A DNA stretch of 64,000 nucleotides from Diphasiastrum complanatum. Taxonomy: Eukaryota > Streptophyta > Lycopodiopsida > Lycopodiales > Lycopodiaceae. The stretch is taken from contig CM055113.1 of NCBI GenBank assembly GCA_029204225.1, forward strand, positions 3,611,194 to 3,675,193, in the 5' to 3' direction. A program made the position numbers and the translations under genes. How positions within the stretch are numbered: position 1 is the first letter of the stretch; each line of letters starts with the position of its first letter. Of the stretch, positions 61,258 through 64,000 are shown piece by piece. The notes below the pieces were generated by a model that worked only from the letters and a program-made list of their open reading frames with translations, did no database searches and had not been told where the DNA came from.

Positions 61258-62938
61258 GAAGGACGATCAGAATAAGGATCATCCCATCTACTATGTGAGT
61301 CAACAGCTCAGTGCATCAGAGAATAATTATTCGGCTATAGAAAGGGAAGCACTTGGCATGATTTTCACTGTTAAAAAATTTCGGCATTACTTGCTGGGAT
61401 ATGCATTTATTTTTCATGTGGATCATTAAGCTCTTAAGTATCTTGTAAATAAACCAGATCTATCAAGACGAATTGCTCGATGGGTTCTACTTCTGCAGGA
61501 ATTCACTTATCAAGTAGAGCTTCATCAAGGAAAATATCATACAAATGCTGATTATCAATTGCGACTCAGCACTGGAAAAACTAAAGACCCTATCAATGAT
61601 AATTTTTCAGACGGACATTTGTTCAAGATTTCATCTACAAATTCTCTATATTCTGATATCATGACTTATCTTAAGGATCAAATATATCCGGATGGTTACG
61701 ATTTGGAGCAAAAGACAGTTTTTCAATATAAGGTAGCACCTTATACAATTATTAACAATGTTCTGTACAAGCTTGGTGATGACCGTCAACTACGAAGATG
61801 TCTCAAAACTAAAGATATTAAAAAGGTCGTTAAGGCCTCACACTCAGAAGATGCTGGTGGACATTTTGCTTTGAAGAATACAGTTAATAAGATATTGACT
61901 GCCAAGTACTGGTGGCCAACAATGTTCAAGGATGTGTCAAACTTTATTCGTTCATGTGATCCATGCTAGAGATCTGGTAAGCCTACAAAAGCAATGAATT
62001 GGCAGTTGACAGCAATCCTGCCTCTCGCACCATTCGAGAAGTGGGGGATTGACTTTGTCGGTCCAATCAAACCTGTTACTCGACATATGAAATGTCGTTA
62101 CATTCTAGTTGCAACGGATTATGCTACCAAGGACGTTGAAGCAGAGGCGACGAAACGAAACGATGCAAAAACTGTCACGATGTTCTTATTCAAATATATC
62201 ATCACCAGATATGGTTGTCCACTCGAACTAGTAAGCGACCGAGGTAAACATTTTTTAAATGACACTATTTTGTTGCTGACAACTTATTTCCTGATCAAAC
62301 ACAGAAAAACTACACCGTATAATCCAAAAGCAAACGGGTTGACAGAAAGAGCTAATGGAATTTTATCTAAGATCCTGAACAAGATTACTATTGCACATGC
62401 AATGGATTGGGATCAGAAACTACCATTAGTTCTCTGGGCTTATTGCAACACAGAGAAAATCACGACGAAACAGACACCATATTTTCTTATGTATGGTATG
62501 CATCCTATTTTGCCAATTGAATTTGAGATGAAGACCTTTCGTATTCAAGCTCAACGAACAGATGTAAAATGTATAAACGAAAGGTTGACTAATATTGAAA
62601 AACTAGCTGAAGCTCATGAGACTTCACAAAAACTAACGGAGGAAATCCAGGAACAAAGAAAGAAGAAATATGACAGTCATATAAAAAAATGTGATCTTAA
62701 AGCTAATGATTATGCGTTGGTATATGACAGTCGTCATCAAAAGTTCCCTGGAAAACTCCATATGCGATGGCTTGGACCATATAAAGTCATAGAGGTGTTT
62801 GACAATGGTTCTATGCAACTTCACTCACTTGAAGATAAACTATTACCTACACGTATTAACGGGTCCAGATTGAAAAAAATACTACCTTTGACCAATTTTT
62901 TTATTTATTTTTATTATTATTTTCTAATATTTTTCTAA
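61258..62938 (+). pseudogene. Ty3/gypsy RNase H-integrase fragment, same family as the 10.8-kb element
   Basis: Sequence from 61258 carries the RNase H end (YYVSQQLSAS, then AIEREALGMIFTVKKFRHYL), with a TAA in place of a residue near 61428. Frame 61559-61969 holds the linker and the integrase zinc region and ends at a TAG after SCDPC. Frame 61994-62938 is an uninterrupted integrase core and C-terminal domain: GIDFVGPIKP, ELVSDRGKHF and NPKANGLTERANG supply the D, D and E. HMRWLGPYKVIEVFDNGSMQ is the C-terminal barrel, and INGSRLKKI lies near the end. It preserves the part deleted from the element at 24918-35716. No LTR, gag or aORF is attached. Confidence 0.9.
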
Positions 62939-63571
62939 AATTAATCGCAAATTTTCTTTTATCTTTTTTAAAATATTGCATGGGTGCATCCTCCTACCCC
63001 CATGCACTTTTAAAAAAAATCTAACTAAAATTTTTAAAACTTTTAGATGCATGGAAGATCCTGCCCATGCATACACATTAGTGCCCCTCCCAATTCAAAC
63101 CAAGATACTCCCGCTCTCCCTCTCTCTCTCCCTCTCTCTATTCTCTCTCTCTCTATTCTCTCTCTCTCTCTCTCTCTCCAATTTGAATACACGATGGTCT
63201 GTACGTGAAACCATTTGGATCGACGTGAAATCATTTGGATCGGCCAGTTTAGGCTGCTTGCATTATTCTACTCGATTTCATGTCTTGAACATACAATCCA
63301 TGTCTGTTTACGTTGCTTTTTTTTTTTTATTTGATTTGATTACGCTTTTGCATTTCAGGGGTTTGGTCTGATTTCTCTATTTCGCAGGATGTGCTGAATG
63401 CATAGGATATTGGTTTGGACTTTTAGGGGATGTTCAACCAGATGCTGAGAAAACTGATATCAAATCGAGGAATTCTAGCAAAAGCACCTCTCCCATCTTT
63501 CACCCAAGCGTAGAGGGATTCTAGCAAAAGCAGGTCTTCCATCTTTCACCCAAGCGTAGAGAGAGAGAGAG
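62939..63571. other. Flank with CATGCATCC repeats, CT runs and a 45-bp tandem duplication
   Basis: CATGGGTGCATCCTCCTACC and GCATGGAAGATCCTGCCCAT at 62980-63070 echo the hairpin region near 58870-58990. Interrupted CT runs occupy 63115-63178. A 45-bp unit (ATTCTAGCAAAAGCA, then CATCTTTCACCCAAGCGTAG) is tandemly duplicated at 63472-63563, directly before the ATG at 63572. The CT-rich leader is typical of plant 5' untranslated regions. Confidence 0.65.
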
Positions 63572-64000
63572 ATGGCGGAAATAGGCTTCTCATCGATCGT
63601 CATCCTTAGGCCCCGCGGGGTCGCACCTCCCATGGCTGGATGCTGCCCCTTTGGACTGGTCAGTAGAGACAAATCTGTTTTCTCTGCACATTGGAGTAGA
63701 GCTGGATCCAACAAGGCGACATTGCAAGTATGTGAGCGGTGTAATTTTGGCTGGAGTTCCAAGACCTATATGTCACCTGAATTGAGGAACAGCCCCAGGA
63801 AGACAAGTAAGTTTCAAGCAATGGCGACTTTGATTATAGATAAAGCACCGATTGGAGTCGATTTGGCTTCTCTGAAGAAAGACGTGCTGGTGAGGATCCT
63901 CACCTTTCTTATATGCTACTCAATTTGTGTTCAATTCTTGCAAGCTATGAATTTGCTAGCTTTGTCAGCTTTCCTGCTTCAATTTAGGCCTTTATATGCA
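63572..64000 (+). CDS. First exon of an unidentified, probably plastid-targeted protein (3' incomplete)
   Basis: The ATG at 63572 follows a GA run and opens a frame that stays open to the window edge (143 codons). The first 80 or so residues are rich in serine, arginine and lysine and poor in acidic residues (MAEIGFSSIVILRPRGVAPP, LRNSPRKTSKFQAMATLI), like a chloroplast or mitochondrial transit peptide. PIGVDLASLKKDVL then looks like the start of a mature domain. A GTGAGG donor directly after KKDVL (63891) is plausible, in which case the hydrophobic codons beyond it are intron. I cannot name the family. Support comes from the leader context, codon continuity and transit-peptide-like composition. 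Confidence 0.5.
   Translation, partial: MAEIGFSSIVILRPRGVAPPMAGCCPFGLVSRDKSVFSAHWSRAGSNKATLQVCERCNFGWSSKTYMSPELRNSPRKTSKFQAMATLIIDKAPIGVDLASLKKDVLVRILTFLICYSICVQFLQAMNLLALSAFLLQFRPLYA

Overview
The window is nuclear DNA of a land plant. Spliced genes, a RAD5/SMARCA3-type helicase, plant-type Ty1/copia and Ty3/gypsy retrotransposons with tRNA-Met and tRNA-Asp primer sites, and very long (GA)n/(CT)n microsatellites all point that way. The style of the gypsy integrases and the wealth of GA repeats make me lean towards a fern or other non-flowering vascular plant, but that is only an impression.

Layout. 1-3408 (-): the body of a RAD5/SMARCA3-like SNF2 helicase with an embedded RING finger. It runs off the left edge and carries a reading-frame break beside the DEAH box. 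3.4-7.3 kb: intergenic DNA with an interspersed repeat and copia scraps. 7282-11638: a complete but decayed copia element with ACTAG target duplications, sitting in older copia remains. 11.6-16.0 kb: a copia remnant, a (TC)62 microsatellite and unassigned DNA. 16.0-23.1 kb: remains of gypsy elements that carry an extra open reading frame (aORF) downstream of integrase. 23.1-24.1 kb: compound GT/GA minisatellites and a CACTA-like end. 24918-35716: an almost complete 10.8-kb gypsy element with near-identical 1.2-kb LTRs, CTTTC target duplications, a tRNA-Asp primer site, gag, a 1396-codon pol and a long aORF, but no integrase C-terminus. 37.8-44.4 kb: further gypsy remnants on the minus strand, including an internally deleted relative of the 10.8-kb element. 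44.7 kb: a (GA)80 tract.

46.4-60.2 kb is the most unusual part. It holds an intron-free, CENH3-like histone H3 fold with a C-terminal tail (-), three broken copies of a Ulp1/C48 SUMO-protease-like gene (47.1 kb +, 54.4-55.0 kb -, 59.8 kb +), and several copies of an unrecognised multi-exon family, here called family X (48.3-49.0 kb -, 51.0-52.2 kb -, 52.6-53.9 kb +). A chimeric tandem duplication at 55.1-56.1 kb fuses two separated pieces of family X. A copia fragment and the 5' half of a 2-oxoglutarate dioxygenase gene follow (57.4-58.5 kb -).

58.9-63.1 kb: a perfect hairpin, a cluster of KpnI and BamHI palindromes between TA tracts, and a gypsy fragment with an uninterrupted integrase. From 63572 (+) the first exon of a probable organelle-targeted protein runs to the right edge. 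Most coding capacity is retrotransposon-derived. Apart from the two edge genes, nearly every host-like gene here is broken, so the interval looks like a repeat-rich graveyard of duplicated gene fragments. All family calls come from reading translated motifs; no database search was possible.
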